Notes: generated by a model from the sequence alone, not told the origin. A stretch of DNA of 64,000 nt from Falsiroseomonas sp041690465 (GCF_041690465.1 NZ_JAWLHG010000002.1:310001-374000); one strand, 5' to 3'; shown: positions 1 to 9,337, counted from the stretch's first letter. A program made the numbers and translations.

Positions 1-1197
1 GCCGTGCAGCACCTGGCGCATCGCCTCGTGATCGGTCTCGTCCTCGTACATCGTGCGGAACTTGAAGACATCGAAGAACTGGTCGTTGAACCCGGTGCGG
101 CGCTGGCGGAACAGCACCGGGCCGGGGCTGTCGAGCTTCACCGCCAGCGCGATCAGCAGCATCGGCACCGCCGCGACCGCCAGCGCCGTGCCGGCCAGCA
201 GGTAGTCCGACACGAACTTGAGCAGCGCGGAAACGCCGGAGATCGGCCGTGCGCAGAGCAGCGGCGGCACCACCGGCTCGCCCTCCTGGCCGAGCCTTGC
301 CGCCATCAGGTCGGGCGCCAGCCGCAGCTCGACCGGCAGCGCGGAGAGCTGCTCGACGAGCGCATTGATGCGCCCCTCCGACGACCAGGGCAGCGCGATC
401 ACCACCACGTCGAGCTCGCCACGGCGGATCATCGCGGTGAGCTGCGCCAGGCCACCGAGCATCGGCAGGCCGGCAGGCGGCTCCACGCCGCGCCCGCCGC
501 GTTCATCCGCCAGCCCGATCAGATCAAGGCCGGCGGGGTCGCGGCGCAGCGCGGCGGCGAGGCGCGCGGCCTGCGGGCCGGCGCCGAGGATGGCGGTGCG
601 GCGGGCGGTGCGCGGCATGCGCCGCATCATCGCGGCGGTGCCGGCGCGGCCGACCAGCAGGCCGAAGCCGGCGATGCCGAAGGCCGCCGCCAGCCAATCC
701 GGCGTGATCCGCCACAGTGCACCGAAGGCGGCCGCCGCCGCGAGCGTCACCGCCAGCGCAGCGAGGCCCGCGGTGCCGATCCGGCGGAACTGGCGCCGGC
801 CGCTGAACAGGAGCGGATGCGCGTAGGCACCGGTCATGAAGCCGCATCCCAGCGTCAGCGAGGCCGCCAGCAGCGTCACGCCGGTGTGACGCGCGAAGCC
901 CGGGTCGGTCAGCGCATCCGCACCCAGGCCGGCGGCGACCAGCACCGCCATGTCGAGCAGCATGACCAGCGCGGCCAACAGCGCCGGCGCCAGCGGCCGG
1001 GGTCGCCGCCGCAGCGCGTCGTTCGCAGCGGTCCGGGTGAAGGCAGCCTCGTGGAGTCCCGGCCGAAGCGGCCGGACGCCGGCGAGGTCGGTGCCGGGGA
1101 AGGGATGGACAACCTCCGCGCCACGCACCACTCCCGGTTCCGAGAGGGTGCCCTTGGGGCGCAGGTTCGTATCGGCCTTGGGGGTCGCTGCGCGCAT
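1..1197 (-). CDS. Polyprenyl-phosphate sugar transferase, exopolysaccharide initiation (cut by window edge)
   Basis: An initiating glycosyltransferase of the WcaJ/ExoY family. These enzymes move a sugar-1-phosphate from a nucleotide sugar onto undecaprenyl phosphate at the inner membrane. The visible 399 codons start at an ATG (1197) and run off the left edge without a stop. The N-terminal part has several hydrophobic helices. A CoA-binding-like sensor region follows (AILGAGPQAARLAAALRRD). The catalytic domain begins with KFVSDYLLAG, a membrane helix, then KLDSPGPVLFRQRRTGFN and FKFRTM, which are hallmarks of the family. The C-terminus lies outside the window. The upstream GtrA-like gene ends 15 bases before this start, suggesting one operon. 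The sugar specificity cannot be read. Confidence 0.88.
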   Translation of the reverse strand, partial: MRAATPKADTNLRPKGTLSEPGVVRGAEVVHPFPGTDLAGVRPLRPGLHEAAFTRTAANDALRRRPRPLAPALLAALVMLLDMAVLVAAGLGADALTDPGFARHTGVTLLAASLTLGCGFMTGAYAHPLLFSGRRQFRRIGTAGLAALAVTLAAAAAFGALWRITPDWLAAAFGIAGFGLLVGRAGTAAMMRRMPRTARRTAILGAGPQAARLAAALRRDPAGLDLIGLADERGGRGVEPPAGLPMLGGLAQLTAMIRRGELDVVVIALPWSSEGRINALVEQLSALPVELRLAPDLMAARLGQEGEPVVPPLLCARPISGVSALLKFVSDYLLAGTALAVAAVPMLLIALAVKLDSPGPVLFRQRRTGFNDQFFDVFKFRTMYEDETDHEAMRQVLHG

Positions 1198-1212
1198 CCG
1201 TGGCTATCTTGG

Positions 1213-1677
1213 TCAGGGGTCCGGTGCGCGTTTGACGGCACCGAAGACGAAACGTCGCGACAGGAGAAAGTTTCCGCTCATCCCCGCCAGGGCCCCGGCG
1301 GCGACGCCGATCACCGGATGCTGTGCGACGGAGGACACACCAGCGACCAACGCGGCGTAAGTACCGTAGTTGAATGCGAAGCCGACAAGGTTGACGAGGA
1401 CGAAGACCCCCCATTGCCGCAGTGCCGCGCCCTCGCCCAGGCCGCGGAAGGTCCAGGCTCGGTTGAGCGCCCAGGTTGTCGTCGCCGCCGCCAGGTAGGA
1501 CACCGCCCGCCCACCATAAAGCCCGAAACCGGCCGCCAGCCCCGCATAGAGCACCGCGGTATCCACCACGAAGCCGATGGTGCCCACCACGCCGAAGCGC
1601 AGGAACTGCAGCAGCGTGCGGCTGCGCGCATCCCCGATCAGCACGACAAGGCGGTGGGTGAGGGCGAGGTCGGACAT
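1213..1677 (-). CDS. GtrA family membrane protein
   Basis: Small membrane protein of 154 residues with four hydrophobic segments typical of GtrA. Examples are FGVVGTIGFVVDTAVLY near the N-terminus and LVNLVGFAFNYGTYAALV later, ending with the family's NFLLSRRFVF motif. GtrA proteins are thought to help flip or present polyprenyl-linked sugars during surface polysaccharide modification. The ATG at 1677 was chosen because the residues from there match the usual GtrA N-terminus. The frame stays open upstream but reads as arginine/serine-rich non-coding sequence. It lies just upstream of the sugar transferase, which supports a polysaccharide role. Confidence 0.85.
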   Translation of the reverse strand: MSDLALTHRLVVLIGDARSRTLLQFLRFGVVGTIGFVVDTAVLYAGLAAGFGLYGGRAVSYLAAATTTWALNRAWTFRGLGEGAALRQWGVFVLVNLVGFAFNYGTYAALVAGVSSVAQHPVIGVAAGALAGMSGNFLLSRRFVFGAVKRAPDP

Positions 1678-1840
1678 CGGGCTCCTCTGCTGCGGCGCAG
1701 CATGCCGCGTACCGCGATGCCTCTCAAACCACGCTCTGGTGACGGAAGGAAGGCGTGGCCGTGACCTGGACGTGGCCTGCCTGGACGGCAAGGGACGGGG
1801 CTGCAAGGGTGCGGCGCACAAGAGCTGGGCAGGTGGATGG

Positions 1841-2668
1841 ATGCGGATCGGGCTGGTGGGCCTCGGGAGGATGGGCGCGGCGATGGCAGGGCGGCTCGCC
1901 GCGACCGGGGCGGAAGTCGCGGGCTTCGACCTCGACCCGGCGCGCTCCGGCGTCCGGCGGCTGGAGGAGGCGGCGGCTCCCGTCGTGATCCTCTCCCTGC
2001 CGGAGGAGAAGGCGGTGGCTGCCGTGCTGGACGCGCTGCTGCCGGTGCTGCCGCCGGCCGCCGTGATCGCCGACACCTCCACCATCTCGCCGCTCGCCGC
2101 GCGCGGCTTCGCCGGCCGGGTGGCGGAGGCGGGCCATGCCTATCTCGATGCGCCGGTCTCCGGCGGCCCGGCCGGCGCGGCGGCGGGCACGCTGACGCTG
2201 ATGCTCGGCGGCGAGGCGGCGGCGCTCGAGCAGGCGCGCCCGGCGCTGGAACGCGTCGCGGCGCGCATCGTCCATGTCGGCGGCCCCGGCGCCGGGCAGG
2301 TGGCGAAGCTGGTCAACAACCTGTTGGTGGCGACGCATCTGGTCGTCGCCGGCGAGGCGTTGCGCCTCGGCGCGCTGGCGGGCGTGTCGCCCGAGGCGCT
2401 GCTGCCGGTGGTCAACGCCGCCTCCGGCCGCTCCGCCGCGACCGAGGTCAACCTGCCGCGATGGGTGCTCTCCGGCGCCTTCGATTCCGGCTTCACCGCC
2501 GGGCTGATGCGCAAGGATGTGCGGCTGGCACTCGATCTCGCTCGCGCCGTCGGCGCCGACCCGGCCGCCTGCGCCCGCGCCGCCGCGGTGTGGGAGGAGG
2601 CGCCGGTCGGCGATGCCGAGGATTTCAACCGCCTGGTCGCCGCCATCCTGGAAGGAGCGCAGGCGTGA
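1841..2668 (+). CDS. NAD(P)-dependent beta-hydroxyacid dehydrogenase (3-hydroxyisobutyrate dehydrogenase family)
   Basis: Oxidoreductase of 275 residues. The Rossmann motif GLVGLGRMGAAMAGRL sits at residues 4-19. The substrate motif APVSGGPAGAAAGTLTLMLGG follows at about 105-125, and the catalytic lysine is K156 in GQVAKLVNNLL. Family members oxidise 3-hydroxyisobutyrate, tartronate semialdehyde or related beta-hydroxyacids, and the exact substrate is not evident. The ATG at 1841 begins the first beta strand directly. The next gene starts inside its stop codon (GTGA overlap), so the two are translationally coupled. Together they could convert a hydroxyacid to a semialdehyde and then to an acid. 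Confidence 0.85.
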   Translation: MRIGLVGLGRMGAAMAGRLAATGAEVAGFDLDPARSGVRRLEEAAAPVVILSLPEEKAVAAVLDALLPVLPPAAVIADTSTISPLAARGFAGRVAEAGHAYLDAPVSGGPAGAAAGTLTLMLGGEAAALEQARPALERVAARIVHVGGPGAGQVAKLVNNLLVATHLVVAGEALRLGALAGVSPEALLPVVNAASGRSAATEVNLPRWVLSGAFDSGFTAGLMRKDVRLALDLARAVGADPAACARAAAVWEEAPVGDAEDFNRLVAAILEGAQA

Positions 2669-4191
2669 ACGCCTTCGCGGCCGCCGCCGTCGTGCGGCAG
2701 GGGGTGCAGGCGCTGCTCGGAGGGCGCGTCGGCAGCCTGGTGGATGGCGCGATCCAAGAAGGGCAGGGCGCGGCGATCGCCTTGCAGGATCCGGCGACCG
2801 GCGGCGCGCTGCTCGACTATGCGGATGCCGGCGGTGAGATCGCGCGCGCCGCCGCCGCCGGTGCGGCGAAGGCGCAGCGCGGCTGGATCGCGCTGCCCGC
2901 CGCCGAGCGCGGTCGCCGCCTGTGGGCGCTCGGCGCGCTGGTGCGGCGCGAGGCGGAGGCGCTGGCGCAACTCGAATGCGCCAACACCGGCAAGCCGATC
3001 CGCGATTGCCGTGGCGAAGTCTTCCGAGTTGCCGAGATGGCCGAGTACTGGGCGGGGTGGTGCGACAAGATCGAGGGGCGGACCATTCCCGTGCCTTCCG
3101 GCCACCTCGTCTATGTCCGGCGCGAGCCCTTCGGGGTGGTGCTGGCGATCACACCGTGGAATGCGCCGCTCTTCACCTGCGGGTGGAACGTGCTGCCGGC
3201 GCTGGCGGCGGGCAATGCGGTGGTGCTGAAGCCCTCCGAATACACGCCGCTGACCTCGCTCGCCTTCGCGCGGCTCGCCTTGGAGGCGGGACTGCCGGAG
3301 GGTCTCGTGCAGGTTGTGGCGGGGCTAGGCGGCACCAGCGGCGCGGCGCTGCTGGCGGCGCCGGAGGTCGCGATGGTGACCTTCGTCGGCGGACCCGCCA
3401 CCGGCGCGCGCATCGCCGCCGCCTGCGCCGCGCGGACCATCCCCTGCGTGCTGGAGCTTGGCGGCAAGAGCGCCAACATCGTGTTCGACGATGCCGACCT
3501 GCCGCTGGCGGTGCAGGGTGCGCAGCAGGCGATCTTCGCGGGGTCCGGCCAGAGCTGCGTCGCCGGCTCGCGCCTGCTGGTGAGCCGCAGCCTGCATGAC
3601 CGTTTCGTCGCGGCCCTGGCGGAGGCGTCACGGCGCATTGCGCTCGGCGACCCGCTGGAGCCCGCGACCGAGGCGGGGCCGGTCTGCAATGCGCGGCAAT
3701 TCGCCCACGTCGCCGCGCTGATCGAGGCCGGGCGGCAGGAGGGTGCGCAGCTGCTCGCCGCGCCGCGCGATGCGGCGCTGCCCGAAGGTGGGTTCTGGGT
3801 GCCGCCGACCATCCTCGCCGGCGTGACCAACGCCGCGCGCGTGGCCCAGGAAGAAATCTTCGGCCCCGTCGTCGCCACGATTCCCTTCGCGGACGAGGCG
3901 GAGGCGATCGCATTGGCCAACGCCACCGGCTTCGGCCTGGCGGGCGCGGTCTGGACCCGCGATGTCGGCCGCGCGCATCGCGTCGCGGCGGCGGTCAGGG
4001 CCGGCACCTTCTGGGTGAACGGCTACCGCACCATCCATGTCAGCGCGCCCTTCGGCGGCTTCGGCGCCTCAGGCCATGGCCGCTCCTCCGGCATCGAGGC
4101 GCTGCAGGCCTACACCCAGTCCAAGGCGGTCTGGGTGGACACGGCGGCGGCGCCGGCGCTCGGCTTCGGGCACCGGCCAACGGGCTATTGA
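2665..4191 (+). CDS. Aldehyde dehydrogenase family protein
   Basis: NAD(P)-dependent aldehyde dehydrogenase of 508 residues. The general base is E264 in LELGGKSANIVF and the catalytic thiol is C298 in GQSCVAGSR. The PWNAPLF cofactor segment and the EEIFGPV motif near the C-terminus are also present. The GTG start at 2665 overlaps the preceding stop by four bases and has GGAAGGAG at 2650-2657 as ribosome binding site. Betaine-aldehyde and gamma-aminobutyraldehyde dehydrogenases look like this, but specificity cannot be assigned. Its place before five binding-protein genes suggests it processes an imported compound. Confidence 0.88.
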   Translation: MNAFAAAAVVRQGVQALLGGRVGSLVDGAIQEGQGAAIALQDPATGGALLDYADAGGEIARAAAAGAAKAQRGWIALPAAERGRRLWALGALVRREAEALAQLECANTGKPIRDCRGEVFRVAEMAEYWAGWCDKIEGRTIPVPSGHLVYVRREPFGVVLAITPWNAPLFTCGWNVLPALAAGNAVVLKPSEYTPLTSLAFARLALEAGLPEGLVQVVAGLGGTSGAALLAAPEVAMVTFVGGPATGARIAAACAARTIPCVLELGGKSANIVFDDADLPLAVQGAQQAIFAGSGQSCVAGSRLLVSRSLHDRFVAALAEASRRIALGDPLEPATEAGPVCNARQFAHVAALIEAGRQEGAQLLAAPRDAALPEGGFWVPPTILAGVTNAARVAQEEIFGPVVATIPFADEAEAIALANATGFGLAGAVWTRDVGRAHRVAAAVRAGTFWVNGYRTIHVSAPFGGFGASGHGRSSGIEALQAYTQSKAVWVDTAAAPALGFGHRPTGY

Positions 4192-4247
4192 GGAATACCC
4201 GCCGCCCCGGCTAGCCTTGGCGCAACCGCACCCTGGGAGAGACCTCC

Positions 4248-5861
4248 ATGCTTCGACGCGAGCTGCTGAAGGGCGCGGCCCTGGCCGCCGCACCCGCCGG
4301 TCTGTCGCGCTTCGCCATCGCGCAGCCCGCAGCCGCGCGGACGCTGAAATACGTGCCGCACGCCAACCCCGGCAACATCGATCCCTTCACCAACACCGCC
4401 TTCGTCGCCCGCGACCATGCCTTCCTGGTGTTCGACCAGCTCTACGGCATGAACGAGCGCTTCGAGGCGCAGCCGCAGATGGTGCAGGGCCATGTCGTCG
4501 AGAATGATGGCCTGCTCTGGCGCTTCACGCTGCGCGAGGGGCTGAAGTTCCACGACAACACGCCGGTACGCGGGCGCGACTGCGTCGCCTCCATCGCGCG
4601 CTGGGGCAAGCGCGACGCCTTCGGCCAGGAGCTGATAGCGCGCGTGGCGGAGATGAAGGAGGAGAGCGACCGCGTCTTCTCCATCCGCCTCAACCGCCCC
4701 TTCCCGAAGATGATCGAGGCCTTCTCCAAGGTCACGACAAGCTGCCTGTTCGTGATGCCGGAGCGGCTGGCGAATGTGGACGCGTTCCAGAACATCACGG
4801 AGGCGGTGGGCAGCGGGCCCTATCGCTTCGTCGCCAGCGAATGGGTGCCCGGCTCGCGCCTGGCCTACACGAGGAACCCGGACTACGTGCCGGTCTCCGG
4901 CGGCCAGCCGAGCATGACGGCCGGACCGAAGGTCGCGCATTTCGACCGCGTGGAGTGGCACATCATCCCCGACCACTCGACGGCGGCGGCCGCCCTGCAA
5001 TCCGGCGAGATCGACTGGTGGGAGCAGCCGACGGCGGACCTCTTCCCCGTCTTCATGCGCGGCGCGAATGCCCGCAACATCGCCGTGGACATCATCAACA
5101 GTTCCGGCCTGATCGGAATCTTCCGCCCCAATCACCTGACCGCGCCCTTCGACAACCCCGCGGTGCGCCGCGCGGTGCTGACCGCGATCAACCAGATCGA
5201 CTTCATGACCGCGGTGATCGGCGAAACCGGCGTGCAGGGCCGGCCCAACCTGCGGCGCGAGGGCATCGGCTATTTCGCGCCGGAAAGCCCTTCGGCCTCC
5301 GCCGTCGGGCTCGACCGGCTGAAGAAGAACGTGGATGCCGCGCGGTCCGAGTTGCAGGCGGCCGGCGCCATGGGCGCAAAGCTGGTGGTGCTGAACGCCA
5401 CCGACCTCGCCTCGATCAACGCGGCCTCCCTGGTCGGCGCCGACCTGTTCAGCCGCATGGGCTTCAACGTGGACCTGGTCAGCACGGACTGGGGCACGCT
5501 CGTTGCGCGCCGCGCGAGCAAGAACCCGCTGGAGCAGGGCGGCTGGAGCGGCTTCTTCACCTTCTGGTCCGGCGTGGACCATTGGAACCCGGCAAGCCAC
5601 GCCTCGATCCGCGGCCATGGCGCCAATGCCTGGCCGGGCTGGCCGACCATCCCCGCCATCGAGCAGCAGCGCAACGCCTGGTTCGACGCGCCGGACGAGG
5701 CCGCCGCGAAGGCCGCGACGACGGAGATGCAGCGCATCGCCTTCGACGAGGTGCCCTATGTCCCCACCGGGATGTACTACCAGCCCACGGCCTATCGCCG
5801 GAACCTCACCGGCATGCTCAAGGGTCAGCCGCCGCTGTTCTGGAACATCCGCCGGGCCTGA
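4248..5861 (+). CDS. ABC transporter solute-binding protein, family 5 (array copy 1)
   Basis: Exported binding protein of 537 residues in the SBP_bac_5 (DppA/OppA-like) family. The N-terminus MLRRELLKGAALAAA has an RR-x-LLK pattern followed by a hydrophobic stretch and an AIAQP cleavage region, so Tat export is plausible. Family landmarks are the LREGLKFHDNTPVRGRDCVA region, GSGPYRF, and a segment around FDRVEWHII with GEIDWWEQ. The SD gggaga sits seven bases before the ATG. It is the first of five closely related neighbours upstream of one Dpp-type transporter. Such proteins bind di- or oligopeptides, nickel or other small cationic compounds; the ligand here is unknown. Confidence 0.9.
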   Translation: MLRRELLKGAALAAAPAGLSRFAIAQPAAARTLKYVPHANPGNIDPFTNTAFVARDHAFLVFDQLYGMNERFEAQPQMVQGHVVENDGLLWRFTLREGLKFHDNTPVRGRDCVASIARWGKRDAFGQELIARVAEMKEESDRVFSIRLNRPFPKMIEAFSKVTTSCLFVMPERLANVDAFQNITEAVGSGPYRFVASEWVPGSRLAYTRNPDYVPVSGGQPSMTAGPKVAHFDRVEWHIIPDHSTAAAALQSGEIDWWEQPTADLFPVFMRGANARNIAVDIINSSGLIGIFRPNHLTAPFDNPAVRRAVLTAINQIDFMTAVIGETGVQGRPNLRREGIGYFAPESPSASAVGLDRLKKNVDAARSELQAAGAMGAKLVVLNATDLASINAASLVGADLFSRMGFNVDLVSTDWGTLVARRASKNPLEQGGWSGFFTFWSGVDHWNPASHASIRGHGANAWPGWPTIPAIEQQRNAWFDAPDEAAAKAATTEMQRIAFDEVPYVPTGMYYQPTAYRRNLTGMLKGQPPLFWNIRRA

Positions 5862-5884
5862 TACCGAAGGTTGCACGCCGCACT

Positions 5885-5907
5885 GTCCCGCGCCCCTTGC
5901 GCGGGAC
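5885..5907 (+). terminator. Intergenic hairpin between binding-protein copies 1 and 2
   Basis: A perfect 9-bp inverted repeat (GTCCCGCGC / GCGCGGGAC) around a 5-base loop in the 115-base gap. It has no T-run, so it is more likely a partial terminator or an mRNA-stabilising stem than a full intrinsic terminator. Confidence 0.45.
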
Positions 5908-5977
5908 GCCGGCTTGCGGTTGATGATCGGCCGCCGGCGCGGGCAGCCTGCGCCGGCCCATCAGGAGGCTCACTTCG

Positions 5978-7582
5978 ATGCTGCGACGCCAACTCCTTGG
6001 CGGCACGGGGGCGCTGATCGGCGCCTCGGCCATCGGCGCGCCCGCGCTCGGGCAGGGCACCGGCGGTGCCGCGCGGGTGCTGAAATTCATCCCGCAGGCG
6101 GATGTGGCGGTGCTGGACCCGATCCTCACCACCGCCTACGTCACCCGTAACCACGCCTACATGATCTGGGACACGCTCTACGGCTTTGACGCCGACTACA
6201 CGGCGCAGCCGCAGATGGTGGAAGGCCACACGATCGAGGATGACGGCAAGCGCATCACCATGCGCCTGCGCGAGGGGCTGAAGTTCCACGATGGCGAGCC
6301 GGTGCGCGCGCGGGACGCCGTGGCCTCGATCCGCCGCTGGGCGGCGAGGGATGCGCTGGGCCAAGTGCTGATGACGCAGGTGGACGAGCTCGCCGCCGCC
6401 GACGACCGCACCATCACCTGGCGCCTGAAGCGCGCCTTCCCGCTGCTGTTCGAGGCGCTGGGCAAGCCCTCCACCCCTGTCTGCTTCATCATGCCGGAGC
6501 GGCTGGCGAGCCAGGATCCGAACCGGCCCATCACCGGCGACCTCATCGGCTCCGGCCCGTTCCGCTTCGCTGCCGATGAGCGCGTGCCCGGTGCCCGCGT
6601 GGTCTACACGCGCTTCGCCGACTACGTGCCGCGCGCCAGCGGCGACGCCTCCTGGACGGCGGGTCCGAAGCGCGTGCATTTCGACCGCGTCGAGTGGCAC
6701 GTCACGCCCGATGCGGCGACCGCCGCCGCCGCGCTGCAGAACGGCGAGATGGATTGGTGGGAGCAGCCGACCGCCGACCTCCAGGCGCTGCTGCGCCGCA
6801 ACCGCAACGTGACGCTGGAGATCCCGGACCCGACCGGGCTGATGGCGATCGCCCGCTTCAACCATCTGCACCCGCCCTTCGACAAGCCGGCGGTGCGCCG
6901 CGCGCTGCTCGGCGCGGTGCAGCAATCCGATTTCATGACGGCGGTGATCGGCACCGATCGTAGCCTGTGGCGCGAAGGCGTGGGCTTCTTCCCGCCGGGC
7001 ACGCCGCTCGCCTCCGATGCGGGGCTCGAGGCGATCACCGCGCCGCGCGACATGGACAAGGTGAAGCGCGACCTCGCTGCCGCCGGCTACAACGGCGAGA
7101 AGGTGGTGCTGATCGCCGCCTCGGACTTCCCGAGCCTCAACGCGCTGGCGCAGGTGGCGAACGACATGATGCGCCGCGCCGGGATGAACGTGGACTATGT
7201 CTCGACCGACTGGGGCACGGTGGTGCAGCGCCGTGCCAGCAAGGAGGCGCCGGAGCGCGGTGGCTGGAACATGTTCTGCACCTTCTGGTCGGGCGTGGAC
7301 ATGTTCAACCCTGGCGTCCACCAGAGCCTGCGCGGGCACGGCCAGCAGGCGTGGTTCGGCTGGCCGACCATTCCGCGCATCGAGGAGCTGCGCCAGGCCT
7401 GGTTCGACGCACCGGACCTCGCCGCGCAGCAGCAGGTGGCGCGGCAGATCCAGGAAGTGGCCTTCCAGGAGGTGCCGTATCTGCCGCTCGGCCAGTATTT
7501 CCAGGCGACAGCCTATCGCCGCGGCCTGACCGGCGTGCTGAAGGGCCTGCCGCTGTTCTGGAACGTGCAGCGCAGCGCCTGA
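5978..7582 (+). CDS. ABC transporter solute-binding protein, family 5 (array copy 2)
   Basis: Binding protein of 534 residues, paralogous along its full length to the copies on either side. It shares the FDRVEWHVTPDAATAAAALQ region, a GEMDWWEQPTADL segment, and a GGWNMFCTFWSGVD region near the C-terminus. The N-terminus MLRRQLLGGTGALIG has paired arginines before a hydrophobic core, a Tat-like or Sec signal. The ATG at 5978 has aggagg nine bases upstream. The predicted ligand-facing segments differ from copy 1 between conserved blocks, which fits a distinct ligand preference (inference). Confidence 0.9.
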   Translation: MLRRQLLGGTGALIGASAIGAPALGQGTGGAARVLKFIPQADVAVLDPILTTAYVTRNHAYMIWDTLYGFDADYTAQPQMVEGHTIEDDGKRITMRLREGLKFHDGEPVRARDAVASIRRWAARDALGQVLMTQVDELAAADDRTITWRLKRAFPLLFEALGKPSTPVCFIMPERLASQDPNRPITGDLIGSGPFRFAADERVPGARVVYTRFADYVPRASGDASWTAGPKRVHFDRVEWHVTPDAATAAAALQNGEMDWWEQPTADLQALLRRNRNVTLEIPDPTGLMAIARFNHLHPPFDKPAVRRALLGAVQQSDFMTAVIGTDRSLWREGVGFFPPGTPLASDAGLEAITAPRDMDKVKRDLAAAGYNGEKVVLIAASDFPSLNALAQVANDMMRRAGMNVDYVSTDWGTVVQRRASKEAPERGGWNMFCTFWSGVDMFNPGVHQSLRGHGQQAWFGWPTIPRIEELRQAWFDAPDLAAQQQVARQIQEVAFQEVPYLPLGQYFQATAYRRGLTGVLKGLPLFWNVQRSA

Positions 7583-7619
7583 CGGCCACACGCACGCGTG
7601 AGACGAGGGCGAGAGATGG

Positions 7620-7672
7620 GCGCCGCCGCGGGGGGACCTGCGGCGGCGCTTCGCATTCCGGGGCTTGCGAAG
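7620..7672 (+). terminator. Two adjacent hairpins between binding-protein copies 2 and 3
   Basis: The first stem is a perfect 10-bp repeat (GCGCCGCCGC 7620-7629 / GCGGCGGCGC 7640-7649). The second is a 7-bp repeat (CTTCGCA 7649-7655 / TGCGAAG 7666-7672). No T-run follows. As with the other gaps in this array, these look like read-through-limiting or stabilising structures rather than strict terminators. Confidence 0.45.
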
Positions 7673-7721
7673 CCCGCGAGGTGATGATCCCATCTGCGGC
7701 AATGCAATGGGAGGCATCCAC

Positions 7722-9314
7722 GTGAACCGACGCGACCTCGTCAAGGGCGCCGCCGCCGGCGCATCCCTCGCCGCGCTGCCGCGCTTCGGCATCGCACAGC
7801 CGGCGCGCAGCCGCGTGCTGAAGTTCGTGCCGCAGGCCAATCTCGCGGTCCTCGACCCGATCTGGACCACGGCCTACATCACCCGCAATCACGGCTACAT
7901 GATCTACGATACGCTCTACGGCATCGACGGGCAGTTCCGCGCCCAGCCGCAGATGGCCGAGGGCATGTCGGACGAGAATGGCGGCCGGGTCGTTACCATC
8001 ACCATCCGCCAGGGCCCGAAGTTCCACGACGGCACGCCGGTGCTGGCGCGTGACGCGGTGGCCAGCCTCAAGCGCTGGATGCGGCGCAGCCCGATGGGCC
8101 AGAAGCTCAACGACTTCACCGACGAGCTCGTGGCGGTCGACGACCGGCGCCTGCAGTTCCGGCTGAAGCAGCCCTTCCCCCTGCTCGCCCAGGCGCTCGG
8201 CAACCTCGGCGCGCCGATCCCCTTCATCATGCCCGAGCGGGTCGCGCTGACCGATCCCTTCACCCAGATCCGCGAGACGATCGGCAGCGGCCCGTACCGC
8301 TTCAAGGCGGACGAGTTCAACTCCGGCAGCATGGTCGTCTATGAGCGCAACCCGGAGTACAGCCCGACGCCGGTGAACGCCGAGGGCATGACCGCCGGGC
8401 CGAAGCTCGTGCATTTCGACCGCGTGGAGTGGCACATCATCACCGATGCCGCGACCTCCGCCGGCGCGCTGCAGACCGGCGAGATCGACTGGTACGAGCA
8501 GCCGCCGCCGGAGATCCAGGAGCTGCTGCGCCGCCAGCGCAACGTGAAGGTCGAGCCGATCGACCCGCTGCCGCTGACCGGCATCATGCGCCTGAACCAC
8601 CTGCACCCGCCCTTCGACAAGAAGGAGATGCGGCAGGCGATCCTGCCCGCGGTGGACCAGAAGGACTTCATGATCGCCATCGTCGGCCCGGAGGAGAGCC
8701 AGTACCGCACCGGCACCGGCCTGTTCACGCCGGGCTCGCCGCTGGCCAACGATGCCGGCATGGATGTGCTGACCGGGCCGCGCAGCATCGACCGCGCGAA
8801 GCAGATGCTGAAGGACGCCGGCTACACCGACCAGCTCATCCGTTTGATCGGCTCCACCGACATCCTGGCACCGACCGCGATGACGCAGGTCGCGGTGGAC
8901 ATGTTCCGCCGCTTGGGCGTGAACTTCGACCCCGTGCTGACCGACTGGGGCACGGTGGTGCAGCGCCGCGCGAGCAGGGAGCCGCTGGAGAATGGCGGGT
9001 GGTCGGTGTTCTGCACCGCCTTCGCCTCCTTCGACTTCCTCGATCCCGCCGGGCATTATCCCCTGCGCGGGAACGGGCGCAATGCCTGGTTCGGCTGGCC
9101 GACCATCCCGCGGCTCGAGGAGCTGCGCGACCAGTGGTTCGTCGCGCCCGACCTCGACGTGCAGAAGCGCATCGCGCGGGAGATGCAGCAGGTGGCCCTC
9201 GACGAGGTCGCGTATATCCCGCTGGGATCGTACATGCAGAACACCGCCCTGAACCGCAACCTGACGGACAGGGTTGAAGGGTTCGCGATCTTCTGGGACA
9301 TCAAGCGGGCCTGA
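7722..9314 (+). CDS. ABC transporter solute-binding protein, family 5 (array copy 3)
   Basis: Binding protein of 530 residues, third of the tandem set. The GTG at 7722 was chosen over an upstream ATG-like extension for two reasons. It is preceded by gggagg at a suitable distance, and translation from it gives a compact signal MNRRDLVKGAAAGASLAAL with twin arginines. It conserves the FDRVEWHIITDA region, GSGPYRF and LHPPFDKKEMRQAILPAVDQ. Compared with the other copies its C-terminal part reads FASFDFLDPAGH instead of a tryptophan-rich FWSGVD-like segment, so the binding pocket may differ. Confidence 0.88.
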   Translation: MNRRDLVKGAAAGASLAALPRFGIAQPARSRVLKFVPQANLAVLDPIWTTAYITRNHGYMIYDTLYGIDGQFRAQPQMAEGMSDENGGRVVTITIRQGPKFHDGTPVLARDAVASLKRWMRRSPMGQKLNDFTDELVAVDDRRLQFRLKQPFPLLAQALGNLGAPIPFIMPERVALTDPFTQIRETIGSGPYRFKADEFNSGSMVVYERNPEYSPTPVNAEGMTAGPKLVHFDRVEWHIITDAATSAGALQTGEIDWYEQPPPEIQELLRRQRNVKVEPIDPLPLTGIMRLNHLHPPFDKKEMRQAILPAVDQKDFMIAIVGPEESQYRTGTGLFTPGSPLANDAGMDVLTGPRSIDRAKQMLKDAGYTDQLIRLIGSTDILAPTAMTQVAVDMFRRLGVNFDPVLTDWGTVVQRRASREPLENGGWSVFCTAFASFDFLDPAGHYPLRGNGRNAWFGWPTIPRLEELRDQWFVAPDLDVQKRIAREMQQVALDEVAYIPLGSYMQNTALNRNLTDRVEGFAIFWDIKRA

Positions 9315-9337
9315 GCAATCATCGAAGGGGGAAGGTG

